The position numbers were made by a program, and so were the translations under genes. A stretch of DNA of 64,000 nt from Glaciimonas sp. CA11.2 (lineage in GTDB: Bacteria; Pseudomonadota; Gammaproteobacteria; Burkholderiales; Burkholderiaceae_D). The notes beneath the pieces are model-generated. The model did no database searches. It was not told the DNA's origin and saw nothing but the letters and a program-made list of their open reading frames with translations. Within the stretch, counting starts at the first letter, position 1, and the number at the start of each line of letters is the position of its first letter. This document shows positions 45,978 through 56,365 of this stretch, in pieces. The stretch spans positions 1,178,001 to 1,242,000 of the forward strand of contig NZ_JAVIWL010000001.1 in the NCBI RefSeq assembly GCF_034314045.1. The letters run 5' to 3'.

Positions 45978-46607
45978 ATGCTGGACCGTGAAGGCTTCCG
46001 CCCTAACGTCGGCATTATCTTGCTTAACACCCAGAATGAAGTGTGGTGGGGCAAGCGCGTGCGCGAACATTCGTGGCAATTTCCACAAGGTGGCATTAAG
46101 TACGGTGAAACGCCGGAACAAGCCATGTTTCGCGAACTAGAGGAAGAAATCGGCCTCAAAGCGGAGCATGTCAAAATTATCGGTCGAACCCGTGACTGGC
46201 TGCGCTATGAAGTGCCAGATCATTTCATCAAACGCGATATTCGCGGGCATTATCGCGGCCAGAAACAAATCTGGTTCTTGCTGCGGATGGTCGGACGCGA
46301 TTGTGATGTTAACCTGCGCCTGACCGAGCATCCCGAATTTGATGCTTGGCGCTGGCACGATTACTGGGTCCCGCTAGATGTCGTGATCGAGTTCAAGCGC
46401 GATGTTTATCAACGCGCCTTGCAAGAGCTGTCGCGCTTCCTGACACGTCCGATGCAAAGTGCTGGACGTCATACTCGCCCGTTGCGCTGCGCAGAATCAG
46501 GAGAAACGCACGACTCTAGAGACTCACCAGACCCAGATTGCGACGAAGAAATTGGAAATGCCCCACAACACTGCATTTCGGCTGAACCGAGTATCGATAA
46601 GGAGTAA
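45978..46607 (+). CDS. rppH: RNA pyrophosphohydrolase RppH
   Basis: Nudix hydrolase that removes pyrophosphate from mRNA 5' ends and triggers decay. The 209-aa protein starts [17 protein letters not shown] and carries the Nudix box [22 protein letters not shown] at about residues 38-60. The typical RppH core ends near residue 175; the last 35 residues are polar and rather low in complexity. It is followed 8 bp later by the CNP1-like gene, so the two likely share a transcript. Confidence 0.95.
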   Translation: MLDREGFRPNVGIILLNTQNEVWWGKRVREHSWQFPQGGIKYGETPEQAMFRELEEEIGLKAEHVKIIGRTRDWLRYEVPDHFIKRDIRGHYRGQKQIWFLLRMVGRDCDVNLRLTEHPEFDAWRWHDYWVPLDVVIEFKRDVYQRALQELSRFLTRPMQSAGRHTRPLRCAESGETHDSRDSPDPDCDEEIGNAPQHCISAEPSIDKE

Positions 46608-46615
46608 GTTTTTCT

Positions 46616-47185
46616 ATGTTTTTTAACGCCACTTTCCAACCAAAACTGCGTAAATTGTTTGTCGTCACGGCACTACTTCTTTCCGCGACTGCCCATGTCC
46701 ATGCCGCTCCCGGTTCTGGCCCGGGGCCCGGGTTTGACGACGATTTCGATGATGAAGTAAAAACCTGGCAGGAACTCGCTGTTCAATTACCGGCACAACC
46801 GGAACCGGCGAGTATGGTCTCATTCTATGTCAGCCCGACATCGATCATGAAATTCGCAATTGATATTAAATCAATAACAGTTGGGACAGATGGCGTGGTA
46901 CGTTACACGCTGATCAGTACCAGCAGTGGCGGCGCTGAAAATGTCAGCTATGAAGGAATCCGCTGCCAGACTGCCGAAAGAAAGTTGTATGCTTTTGGGC
47001 ATAAAGACGGCACTTGGTCGCGTGCTCGCCTCAGCAAATGGCAGCAAATCACCGACGTTAACGCAAACCGCCAACATGCCGCGCTATTCAAAGATTTTTT
47101 GTGCCAGAACGGCACCATCGCTGGCAAGGTAACGGATATACAAACTCGCCTACGGGACAATCGGCCATTGAAACCGGGTGGTTAA
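46616..47185 (+). CDS. CNP1-like secreted protein
   Basis: A 189-aa protein with a signal peptide (cleavage near HVHA-APGS, residue 31), an acidic segment (FDDDFDDEVKTW) and a CNP1-like domain (WQELAVQLPAQPEPASMVSFYVS, then VRYTLISTSSGGAENVSYEGIRC). The family is found mainly in betaproteobacteria, is secreted or periplasmic, and has no known function. Cotranscription with rppH is conserved in related genomes as far as I recall. It ends before a strong terminator. Confidence 0.85.
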   Translation: MFFNATFQPKLRKLFVVTALLLSATAHVHAAPGSGPGPGFDDDFDDEVKTWQELAVQLPAQPEPASMVSFYVSPTSIMKFAIDIKSITVGTDGVVRYTLISTSSGGAENVSYEGIRCQTAERKLYAFGHKDGTWSRARLSKWQQITDVNANRQHAALFKDFLCQNGTIAGKVTDIQTRLRDNRPLKPGG

Positions 47186-47287
47186 GCAAAAATTTTAGTA
47201 AGCTCAAGTAAATCGGAGCTAGCGCTAGAAAACTGTCCGGCTCTCAGGCCAAATGACCATTTTAGGTTCGGATCAACTAAATGCCTA

Positions 47288-47320
47288 AAAAAACCGATAT
47301 GGTTTACATATCGGTTTTTT
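47288..47320. terminator. Bidirectional intrinsic terminator
   Basis: A perfect 14-bp stem (47288-47301 with 47307-47320) around loop GTTTA, A-rich on the left and T-rich on the right, so it works on both strands between the convergent CNP1-like gene and proB. Confidence 0.9.
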
Positions 47321-47360
47321 ATTTAATTATTTAATTATTTAATTATTTAATTATTTAATT
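47321..47360 (+). repeat. Octanucleotide tandem repeat (ATTTAATT)5
   Basis: Five perfect head-to-tail copies of ATTTAATT (47321-47360), then a partial copy ATTTA that abuts the proB stop codon. It directly follows the T run of the terminator. It is a candidate variable-number repeat. Confidence 0.9.
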
Positions 47361-47362
47361 AT

Positions 47363-48481
47363 TTACAACAAAACCATATTGTCCCGATGAATCAATTCTG
47401 ACTTTTCGACAAAGCCCAAAATAGTAGCGATCTCCGACGATGGATGTCGCATAATCCGCCTGGTTTCTGCGCTGGTGTAATTGCTGATACCACGCGCAAC
47501 CGCACGACCATCGCTACCGACGCAAGTAATCACATCGCCACGACCAAACTCACCCAACACATCGGTGACGCCAATCGGCAGCAATGACTTGCCCTCTTCC
47601 GTCAACTTTTGCACCGCACCCGCGTCCAGCAGCACTTTTCCCGCTGTTTTCAGATGATCTGCCATCCATTGCTTACGTGCTTTTAATTGGCCAGTCTGTG
47701 CGTTCAACTGCGTGCCAATCGCTTCACCGGCAGCAAGTCGCGTCAATACATCCGTTTCACGGCCCCACGCAATCACGGTATGCGCGCCGGAGGTTGCCGC
47801 ACGTTTTGCCGCCAGAATTTTGGTAAACATCCCACCGCGACCAATACTTGAACCGGCCTCGCCAGCCATTATTTCGAGTGCAGGATCGCCAGCTTGCGCC
47901 TCGTGCACAAATTTCGCGTTCGGGTCTTTACGCGGATCGGCGGTGAACAAACCCTTTTGATCGGTCAAAATGATTAAAGCTTCAGCCTCAATCAAATTCG
48001 CTACCAACGCACCAAGCGTATCGTTGTCGCCGAATTTGATTTCGTCCGTTACCACCGTATCATTTTCATTAATAATCGGAATAACGCCAAAACGTAGCAG
48101 TGTAAAAAGCGTAGAACGGGCGTTCAAATAACGCTCTCGATCAGCCAAATCAGCGTGCGTCAACAACACCTGTGCAGTATGCAAGTTGTGCGCACGAAAA
48201 CTGGTTTCATAAATCTGCGCTAACCCCATTTGCCCTACCGCAGCGCATGCCTGTAATTCATCAATACTGGTTGGGCGCTTATCAAAACCAAGTCGCTGCA
48301 TACCTTCTGCCACAGCACCGGAACTGACCAGCACCACTTCTTTACCCATTTCTCGCAAGGCAGCAATTTGCTCAGCCCAGGTAGCAATCGCCTCGCTATC
48401 AAGTCCCTTGCCATCATTGGTAACCAGCGACGACCCGACCTTGATGATGATACGTTTCGCTTTTTGAATGACGGAATTCAT
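47363..48481 (-). CDS. proB: Glutamate 5-kinase
   Basis: First enzyme of proline synthesis, phosphorylating glutamate; usually feedback-inhibited by proline. The 372-aa protein has the amino-acid-kinase domain ([75 protein letters not shown]) and a C-terminal PUA domain ([25 protein letters not shown]). It is downstream of obgE on the same strand, 204 bp away, part of the common rplU-rpmA-obgE-proB order. Its stop codon abuts an AT-rich octamer repeat. Confidence 0.97.
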   Translation of the reverse strand: MNSVIQKAKRIIIKVGSSLVTNDGKGLDSEAIATWAEQIAALREMGKEVVLVSSGAVAEGMQRLGFDKRPTSIDELQACAAVGQMGLAQIYETSFRAHNLHTAQVLLTHADLADRERYLNARSTLFTLLRFGVIPIINENDTVVTDEIKFGDNDTLGALVANLIEAEALIILTDQKGLFTADPRKDPNAKFVHEAQAGDPALEIMAGEAGSSIGRGGMFTKILAAKRAATSGAHTVIAWGRETDVLTRLAAGEAIGTQLNAQTGQLKARKQWMADHLKTAGKVLLDAGAVQKLTEEGKSLLPIGVTDVLGEFGRGDVITCVGSDGRAVARGISNYTSAETRRIMRHPSSEIATILGFVEKSELIHRDNMVLL

Positions 48482-48685
48482 ATTTTTTTATCTGCCACAG
48501 CCGAAAGCACCGATTTGGCGCTGATAATAAAAAACCGACATCGCCAGAGCGTTAAGCGCTAGCCATGTCGGTTGATTGGCAAAGCCAATTAGCCGGTTCA
48601 ATTTGCTGAATCTTAATGCAGCGCTTTGATGAGGCCAAGGCCGAGGCCAAAACCGAAATAATAAGGCTCAACCGAGCTTAAAATA

Positions 48686-50121
<1,436 letters not shown>

Positions 50122-50394
50122 TTAAGCAGCAACTGCAGCAGGCGCTACAACAGTGACGTATTGACGCTTCTCAGCACCCTTGATCACAAATTGTACTTTT
50201 CCTTGAATCAGTGCAAACAAGGTATGATCCTTGCCCATGCCAACATTTTCGCCTGGATGCGTTTTAGTACCGCGTTGACGAATAATGATGCCGCCAGCGT
50301 TAATCGCCTGGCCACCGTAGACCTTGACGCCGAGTCGTTTTGACTCTGAGTCACGGCCGTTGCGCGTAGTGCCGCCGCCTTTTTTATGTGCCAT
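50122..50394 (-). CDS. rpmA: 50S ribosomal protein L27
   Basis: Ribosomal protein L27 near the peptidyl-transferase centre. The 90-aa protein starts [20 protein letters not shown] and has [18 protein letters not shown], the defining L27 sequence. Encoded 126 bp after rplU. Confidence 0.97.
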   Translation of the reverse strand: MAHKKGGGTTRNGRDSESKRLGVKVYGGQAINAGGIIIRQRGTKTHPGENVGMGKDHTLFALIQGKVQFVIKGAEKRQYVTVVAPAAVAA

Positions 50395-50520
50395 TTAAAA
50401 CTCCTGATATTTGGTTAAGTCAATCAACGTCATTTAGTCAGACTTCTTTCGCAACGTGATGTGCCTCGCAAAAACTGCGTTGCGCGCTACGGTTTTGAAT
50501 GAAGTCAGCTGCTAACTAAA

Positions 50521-50832
50521 TTAAGCGTTGATCGAAACGATTTGAATTTCGGTGTAATTTTGACGATGGCCTTGATGCTTCTGATAATGCTTACGACGAC
50601 GCATTTTGAAGATCTTGACTTTATCGTGGCGACCTTGCGCCAATACCTTAACCAACACCGTAGCACCTTCGACCAATGGCACTCCAACCTGCAGAGTATC
50701 GCCAGCGCCAACTGCCAGCACTTGATCTATAGTGAGTTCGGTGCCAATGTCTGCAGGTATCTGTTCTATTTTAAGTTTTTCGCCGGCAATAACTTTATAT
50801 TGTTTGCCACCGGTTTTTATGACCGCGTACAT
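50521..50832 (-). CDS. rplU: 50S ribosomal protein L21
   Basis: Ribosomal protein L21, 103 aa from ATG 50832 ([14 protein letters not shown]), a start that fits the family; an upstream in-frame Met adds 4 residues. The Lys/Arg-rich [23 protein letters not shown] tail region is typical. It heads the rplU-rpmA unit, with the promoter expected in 50833-51068, which it shares divergently with grxD. Confidence 0.97.
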   Translation of the reverse strand: MYAVIKTGGKQYKVIAGEKLKIEQIPADIGTELTIDQVLAVGAGDTLQVGVPLVEGATVLVKVLAQGRHDKVKIFKMRRRKHYQKHQGHRQNYTEIQIVSINA

Positions 50833-51068
50833 ATGAAACCTCATCGAAATAATTGAATAACTAACAACAATTCATCCTTCCCTGCACGGCATAAAATGTC
50901 ATCCGGAGTCGGGAGAACCTGAGATTATACATAGTCTTCTCTTCAGAGTCAAAAACTCTTGACAATTGCATTAAGCACACGTTAATTGTGTCGCATTTCA
51001 GTCGCGTCAGCGGGGCACGCTGCTTTTTCATATAATGACTGTATTCTGAATAATTTTAAGGGTTTGCC

Positions 51069-51380
51069 ATGAGCGAAGTACAAACGTGGATTAAAGAAAC
51101 CGTGACACAAAACCCAGTGGTTTTGTTCATGAAGGGCACTGCCCAATTTCCACAATGCGGTTTTTCAGGTCGTGCCATCCAGCTACTCAAAGCTAACGGC
51201 GCGGTCAACATCGTCACCATCAACGTGCTGGAAGATCCCGCCGTGCGTCAAGGTATCAAGGACTATTCAAATTGGCCGACAGTCCCGCAACTGTATGTCA
51301 AAGGTGAATTTGTTGGTGGTTCGGACATCATGAACGAGATGCACGAATCCGGCGAACTGAAAACCTTGTTAACGCCTTAA
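51069..51380 (+). CDS. grxD: Monothiol glutaredoxin GrxD
   Basis: Monothiol glutaredoxin that carries [2Fe-2S] clusters with glutathione. The 103-aa protein has the CGFS active site (MKGTAQFPQCGFSGRA), WPTVPQLYVKGEFVGG and the GGSDI glutathione-binding segment. Just downstream, after 10 bp, ubiX begins. Confidence 0.96.
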   Translation: MSEVQTWIKETVTQNPVVLFMKGTAQFPQCGFSGRAIQLLKANGAVNIVTINVLEDPAVRQGIKDYSNWPTVPQLYVKGEFVGGSDIMNEMHESGELKTLLTP

Positions 51381-51390
51381 GCGGCCCGCG

Positions 51391-52038
51391 GTGTCGGCTG
51401 AATCCGAGGAATCTAAGGCCGCTGATCACGATCAGCGGCCAGCGTCTCCGGCTGCGCAACGTCGGTTAATTATAGCCATCACTGGCGCGACCGGTGTTGC
51501 CTACGGTGTGAGGCTTTTGCAATTTTTGCGTGAAGTGCCGGAGATTGAATCGCATTTATTGATCTCGGATGCGGGCGTTCTCAATCTGCATCAAGAACTC
51601 GATATGCGCCGCAAAGAAGTAGAAGCATTAGCGGACGTGACGTATAACGTGCGCGATGTTGGTGCTTCGATTGCGAGCGGATCGTTTCAGTCCGATGGCA
51701 TGATCGTTGCACCGTGCTCAATGAAAACGTTAGCAGCGGTGGCAAACGGTCTCTCCGACAATTTGATCACGCGTGCGGCAGACGTCGTACTAAAAGAGCG
51801 TCGGCGTTTGACGCTCATGGTGCGCGAGACGCCGTTTAATCTGGCGCATCTGCGCAACATGACGAGTGTTACAGAAATGGGCGGGATCATTTTCCCCCCT
51901 CTTCCCGGCTTTTATCACCGTCCTAAAACTATTAACGAAATGATCGACCACACCGTCGGTCGCGTGCTTGATTTGTATGGTGTTGCCCACACGTTGACGC
52001 CGCGCTGGAACGGCCTTAAGGCGGATAACGAATCCTGA
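51391..52038 (+). CDS. ubiX: Flavin prenyltransferase UbiX
   Basis: Makes the prenylated FMN cofactor used by UbiD in ubiquinone synthesis. The 215-aa protein has the flavin-binding start IIAITGATGVAYGVRLL and the core IVAPCSMKTLAAVANGLSDNLITRAADV, then ERRRLTLMVRETPFN. The start is GTG at 51391, 10 bp after grxD; the first 23 residues are polar and family-untypical, so the real start may be later. The last residues are followed by a weak hairpin (52045-52068). Confidence 0.92.
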   Translation: MSAESEESKAADHDQRPASPAAQRRLIIAITGATGVAYGVRLLQFLREVPEIESHLLISDAGVLNLHQELDMRRKEVEALADVTYNVRDVGASIASGSFQSDGMIVAPCSMKTLAAVANGLSDNLITRAADVVLKERRRLTLMVRETPFNLAHLRNMTSVTEMGGIIFPPLPGFYHRPKTINEMIDHTVGRVLDLYGVAHTLTPRWNGLKADNES

Positions 52039-52153
52039 TACTGATCTGCTCAACCTCAAATGAGCAGACTTTATCAACCGCGTTCCCCTACCAACCATTT
52101 CACTCCATCGCCCCCAAAAAGTGGCAACGTGCCGACGTGCCCAAGTAACCACT

Positions 52154-54238
52154 TCAGCGCCCCGTCTTTCCTTCCAACCACGCATTGCGCACCGTCAGGA
52201 CAGTTACCGGTTTCGACTCTGCATTAAGATGCCATTGGGGCGTTGTATCGGCAAGCAACTTGACGCTAAAAACCAATAACTCATCGCGCCGAAACACATG
52301 CGCGGTCACCGTATCGCCAACACGATAGCGTGCAAGCAGGATGTCCAGATTGGCTGTCACACGAATCCCGTCAAGCGCCAGCAACACATCTCCAGCCGAC
52401 AAACCGGCTCGATGCGCCGCGCCGCCTTCATAAACGTTCGCCAGCTTGCTTTCGACGCCATTGCGACTGATACGCGCACCCATGCCCGGTTTTGCTGTTT
52501 TACGACCGTCAGCGATCGTCACCCCGGCGGTTGCGAACAACTTGGCCAGCGGCAGATCCTCCGTGCCGCGTACAAATCTATCAAAGAAACGCTTTAGCTT
52601 CAGTCCGGTCACCGCATCAAACAATGACTCAACCGCCGCCTCCGTCACGCCACGTCCGGACGACGCGTTATTGGCAAAGAAATCGCGACCGTATTTTTGC
52701 CACAAAGCCCGCATGACATCATCCAGCGATTTTTTGTTTTTAGTTTCGCTGCGGATCATCAAATCCAACCCCAGCGCCACCAACGAGCCTTTGGTGTAAT
52801 AACTGATGATCGCGTTTGGCGCGTTCTCGTCCTGACGATAATATTTCACCCACGCGTCGAAGCTTGATTCGGCGACGCTTTGCTTACGGCGTCCACTACC
52901 GAGCAGGACGCCATTAATCGTTTTGGCCATCATTTTCAGGTATTGCGCCTCATCAATCAGTCCGCACCGAAACAGCATCAAGTCGTCGTAATAACTGGTA
53001 AATCCTTCGAACAACCACAACAACGGGGTGTAATTTTCGACTTGCAAATCGTACGGAGCAAATGCCGCAGGTTTAATGCGCTTGACGTTCCACGTATGAA
53101 AATACTCATGACTACACAGACCGAGAAAGGTGCGATAGCCATCACTTGTCTCAGGCTGTCCCTTTACCGGCAAATCGGCCCGTGCACAAATCAACGCGGT
53201 CGAGGCGCGGTGTTCAAGGCCGCCATAACCATCACCTACCGCAAGCGTTAAAAATACATAACGCTGCATCGGCGCTTGCTTGGCGAATTTGGTTCCCGCT
53301 GGCTCAAAAAAAGCAATTTGCGTTTCACATATCTTTTTCAGATCCGCAGTCAGTCGTGTCATATCCAGATTCGGCACGTTGCCCGTAATCGCTATCTCGT
53401 GCGGGACACCATGCGCTTTAAAGGTAGCAAGCTGAAACAACCCCATCTCAACCGGATGATCAATCAGCTCATCATAATTGGACGCAACATAGCTGCCAAA
53501 ACTACCGCGTTTGGCCTTCAAGGTCGGCAGCGCCGTGGCTATGCGCCAGTGCACATACTGGTCGCCATGAGGACGTTGAATATCAACCACGTGTGGAATA
53601 TCTTCTTGCCCGACAACCCGCAAAAATACACTGGTGCCATTAAAAAATCCGTGCGTCTGATCCAGATGTGCTGCACGTACCGACAAATCCCACGCATAGA
53701 CTTGATAGTGCAATGTCAGCGGCCCGTCGCAAGGTCCCGCTTGCCATGAATGCTTATCGAGTTTTTTTAAGGCAATCGTTCGGCCATTCGACTCACCACG
53801 AATCTGAACGATATGACGCGCAAATTCGCGGATCATGTAACTGCCAGGAATCCACGCTGGCAGAGCCACGATTTGTCCGACCGCTGCTGGCGCATTAATC
53901 ACCAACGTCACGGCAAACAAATGGGCCGCCGGATCTGCTGCCACAATACTGTAATGCAAGGCCGGAGTCCGAATAACAATCTCTGGACTAACCAAACCAG
54001 CCAGCTCAGGCTTGCGCTTTGGAAGTGACTTCGCTAATAACTTAACGCCCGACTTAGTACCAGCCTTAGCACCAGCCTTCAATCCCGCTTTAGAAAGCTT
54101 GACCGCAGATTTGGCGCGACCAGCCTTAATCCGGTCGGCCTTAGTGGGCACCAATTTACCGATTAATGACTTCGCGATAGATTTTGCGGCGGCCTTTGCC
54201 ATTGGTTTTGCGGCAGATTTTTGGGTAGACTTATGCAC
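52154..54238 (-). CDS. M61 glycyl aminopeptidase-like protease with PDZ and basic N-terminus
   Basis: A 694-aa protein of peptidase family M61. The zinc motif is HEYFHTWNVKRIKP near residues 374-388, with the downstream Glu in LWLFEGFTSYYDDLML. A C-terminal PDZ domain (SKLANVYEGGAAHRAGLSAGDVLLALDGIRV) follows. The family N-terminal domain starts at about residue 90 (LHYSIVAADPAAHLFAVTL). Residues 1-85 form a Lys/Ala-rich tail (SAAKPMAKAAAKS, KAGLKAGAKAGTKSG) without signal peptide, which is unusual. The start is GTG at 54238 with GAGAGG 8 nt upstream, overlapping the DUF3429 stop by 8 bp. An ATG at 54202 would keep most of the tail. Confidence 0.88.
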   Translation of the reverse strand: MHKSTQKSAAKPMAKAAAKSIAKSLIGKLVPTKADRIKAGRAKSAVKLSKAGLKAGAKAGTKSGVKLLAKSLPKRKPELAGLVSPEIVIRTPALHYSIVAADPAAHLFAVTLVINAPAAVGQIVALPAWIPGSYMIREFARHIVQIRGESNGRTIALKKLDKHSWQAGPCDGPLTLHYQVYAWDLSVRAAHLDQTHGFFNGTSVFLRVVGQEDIPHVVDIQRPHGDQYVHWRIATALPTLKAKRGSFGSYVASNYDELIDHPVEMGLFQLATFKAHGVPHEIAITGNVPNLDMTRLTADLKKICETQIAFFEPAGTKFAKQAPMQRYVFLTLAVGDGYGGLEHRASTALICARADLPVKGQPETSDGYRTFLGLCSHEYFHTWNVKRIKPAAFAPYDLQVENYTPLLWLFEGFTSYYDDLMLFRCGLIDEAQYLKMMAKTINGVLLGSGRRKQSVAESSFDAWVKYYRQDENAPNAIISYYTKGSLVALGLDLMIRSETKNKKSLDDVMRALWQKYGRDFFANNASSGRGVTEAAVESLFDAVTGLKLKRFFDRFVRGTEDLPLAKLFATAGVTIADGRKTAKPGMGARISRNGVESKLANVYEGGAAHRAGLSAGDVLLALDGIRVTANLDILLARYRVGDTVTAHVFRRDELLVFSVKLLADTTPQWHLNAESKPVTVLTVRNAWLEGKTGR

Positions 54239-54701
54239 CGAGATTTCCTCTCACGCCAGCGGCAAGCATGGCTAACACCATCGCGCCAACCGCAGCACAG
54301 GTTAGTCTATAACGTAATTCAATGAACCAGCCTGGCAGACCGTACCAAACGAATAAACGCTTATCCACTTGATACGCCGCAATAAAGCCCAGAATCAATA
54401 AAGTATAACCATACGCAAAGAACAGGGTCGAAAACCAGGCAATCGTGGTCGGCATAATCCCCCAGATCAAGGCTCTTTTAGTCCGCTCTGCAGAGAGATC
54501 GGCACGCAATACCATCGCGCCCCAATGAATACCGCCTAGAAATGATAATGCAGCGACACCGTAAGCCATTTGACCGCGAATAAACTCGCCAAGCCAATCC
54601 GGGCTAACCAGCCAGCAACCCAGCGTTAACAGGACGAATGGGACCAAGCCCGTATAACCGAGAACAAGGATCAGGCGTTTATTTAGAAAGTGTGGATTCA
54701 T
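54231..54701 (-). CDS. DUF3429 membrane protein
   Basis: A 156-aa protein with about five membrane helices (segments near residues 10-28, 45-62, 75-95, 98-115 and 128-150). The block YGVAALSFLGGIHWGAMVLR is the hallmark of DUF3429, whose function is unknown. The start ATG 54701 (MNPHFLNKRLIL) is preferred over an upstream alternative. It overlaps the M61 protease start by 8 bp, indicating coupled expression. The 225 bp upstream (54740-54964) shows no gene. Confidence 0.85.
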   Translation of the reverse strand: MNPHFLNKRLILVLGYTGLVPFVLLTLGCWLVSPDWLGEFIRGQMAYGVAALSFLGGIHWGAMVLRADLSAERTKRALIWGIMPTTIAWFSTLFFAYGYTLLILGFIAAYQVDKRLFVWYGLPGWFIELRYRLTCAAVGAMVLAMLAAGVRGNLGA

Positions 54702-54964
54702 CGCGGAAGATTGGCAAGTTAGTGAAGCACGACACGTCATCTACGCGGCAAACTTATGGCATCTATAAATCAGAAATGACCACGACAAAGCGTCGCAGAC
54801 ATGATGAACGTCAGGCGGAGCCAACAATAAAATACACGTTTGATTTAAAAATAAAATAAGCCGAGCGATGGCATGAAAAAACAATAGTCTACGGGGTTAT
54901 CGCGAAACCAACACCCGCTTAGTGGGTTGCCATGCGCATAGAGGATCAATCAGCAGAATTCCGC

Positions 54965-55561
54965 TTACGATTGTGGTATATCGGCGACGGTATCAATGTC
55001 CTGTAAGACACCTGGATCATCCACCGCAACCTCCACCACAGGAAAACGCTCCAGCAAACCCCGCGCACCCTGATCGCCACGCAGCGCTAACAAGTGCGAA
55101 AGATGACGATGACTGAAAGCAACCGGATTACCGCGACGTTGATTGCAGACTGGCACCGCGATATCTGCGCCCTGATCCAATGCTGCTTTTAACGCCATGA
55201 TCGTAGAAACCTGCACAAACGGCATATCGGCTAACGCGATCACCCATCCTACCGCGGTCGCTGTTTGCTGGAGACCAAACACCAGCGTCGTCGCCATTCC
55301 ATCATCCGCATCAGCGCACTCAAGCAGCGTGCAGCCAACAAGCTCCTCTGCCAATTGCGCAGTCAACGGCGGCGCATCGGTCCGACACACCACAGTAACC
55401 GGCAACACGGCAGAAAGATGCTTTGCTGCTGCCGCCAAAACAGTTTCTCCGCTAGGAAGAAGTTGCAGCAATTTGCTCTGCTTCCCGCTTGGATCAAAAC
55501 GACGACCACGACCGGCGGCGAGCAAAATACCTGCTATTTGATCGGTCGCCGGAAGATCCAT
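54965..55561 (-). CDS. MocA-like nucleotidyltransferase
   Basis: Predicted CTP:molybdopterin cytidylyltransferase-type enzyme or related NTP transferase, 198 aa. The N-terminal nucleotide loop is ILLAAGRGRRFDPSGKQSKLL, with the later LADMPFV metal-binding Asp and the RRGNPVAFSH substrate segment typical of MocA/MobA-like proteins. I use ATG 55561 (MDLPATDQIAG); an upstream extension overlaps dsbC out of context. It lies 16 bp after dsbC. No molybdenum enzyme is nearby, so the substrate is uncertain. Confidence 0.8.
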   Translation of the reverse strand: MDLPATDQIAGILLAAGRGRRFDPSGKQSKLLQLLPSGETVLAAAAKHLSAVLPVTVVCRTDAPPLTAQLAEELVGCTLLECADADDGMATTLVFGLQQTATAVGWVIALADMPFVQVSTIMALKAALDQGADIAVPVCNQRRGNPVAFSHRHLSHLLALRGDQGARGLLERFPVVEVAVDDPGVLQDIDTVADIPQS

Positions 55562-55577
55562 GAGATAGTTGGCCGTC

Positions 55578-56354
55578 TTATTTGCTAGACGCGACTGGTG
55601 TAGCTGGCGCAGCCGGTACAACCGAGGCAAACTTTTCCTCAAGCGCCTTCGCATCGATAAAGCCCGGTATACGCGATCCATCGGCAAAGATGATCGTCGG
55701 CGTGCCACTGACGCCAAGCGCCTGTCCCAGCGCTAATACTTTGTCGTTCGGCGTCGCTACGCAACTCGCCGCAGCCGTAGCGGGCAACTTACCGTTCAGC
55801 ATCCAGTCGTCCCACGCTTTGTCACGATTGGCGCTACACCAGACGTTTTTAGACTTCACCGCAGAATCCGCAGCCAGGATGTTATACATAAAGGTGTACA
55901 CAGTGACGTTGTCAACATCCTGCAAAGTCTTACGGAATTTTTTGCAATAACCGCAGTTAGGATCTTCAAACACCGCAATCACGCGCTTGCCGTTGCCCTT
56001 GACGGACTTCATTGCCAGTTCCAGCGGCAAATCGGAGAACTTCACCTTACTGATTTCATCCATGCGCTCCTTAGTGTAATCCCGTGAACTCTTGGCGTCC
56101 AGGATACGACCAACGAACATATATTTAGCCGCTGCATCGGTATAAAAAATATCTTTCCCGACGCGCACCTCAAACATGCCCAAATACGGTGTTTTGGCAA
56201 CCGCATCCACTTTGACACCATCCCCTAAACGCGGCTCGATAAGCTTTTTGACCGCGGTTTCTTGCGCAGTTTCAGCGATAGCTGCCGTCATCAATGAACC
56301 CAACATCACTGCCAACAACAATGGCTTTAAACGTTCCCAAATCCGTACTTGCAT
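55578..56354 (-). CDS. dsbC: Thiol:disulfide interchange protein DsbC/DsbG family
   Basis: Periplasmic disulfide isomerase. The 258-aa protein starts at ATG 56354 with GGGAG 5 nt upstream. It has a signal peptide ending near AIA-ETAQ, an N-terminal dimerisation domain and a thioredoxin domain with the CGYC active site at residues 134-137 (FEDPNCGYCKKF), which is the DsbC sequence, and a later GTPTIIFADGSRI. A second Cys pair (VWCSAN, ASCVATP) is as in DsbC. It is in an apparent minus-strand unit ubiH-like - dsbC - mocA-like. Confidence 0.92.
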   Translation of the reverse strand: MQVRIWERLKPLLLAVMLGSLMTAAIAETAQETAVKKLIEPRLGDGVKVDAVAKTPYLGMFEVRVGKDIFYTDAAAKYMFVGRILDAKSSRDYTKERMDEISKVKFSDLPLELAMKSVKGNGKRVIAVFEDPNCGYCKKFRKTLQDVDNVTVYTFMYNILAADSAVKSKNVWCSANRDKAWDDWMLNGKLPATAAASCVATPNDKVLALGQALGVSGTPTIIFADGSRIPGFIDAKALEEKFASVVPAAPATPVASSK

Positions 56355-56365
56355 TACAACTCCCA

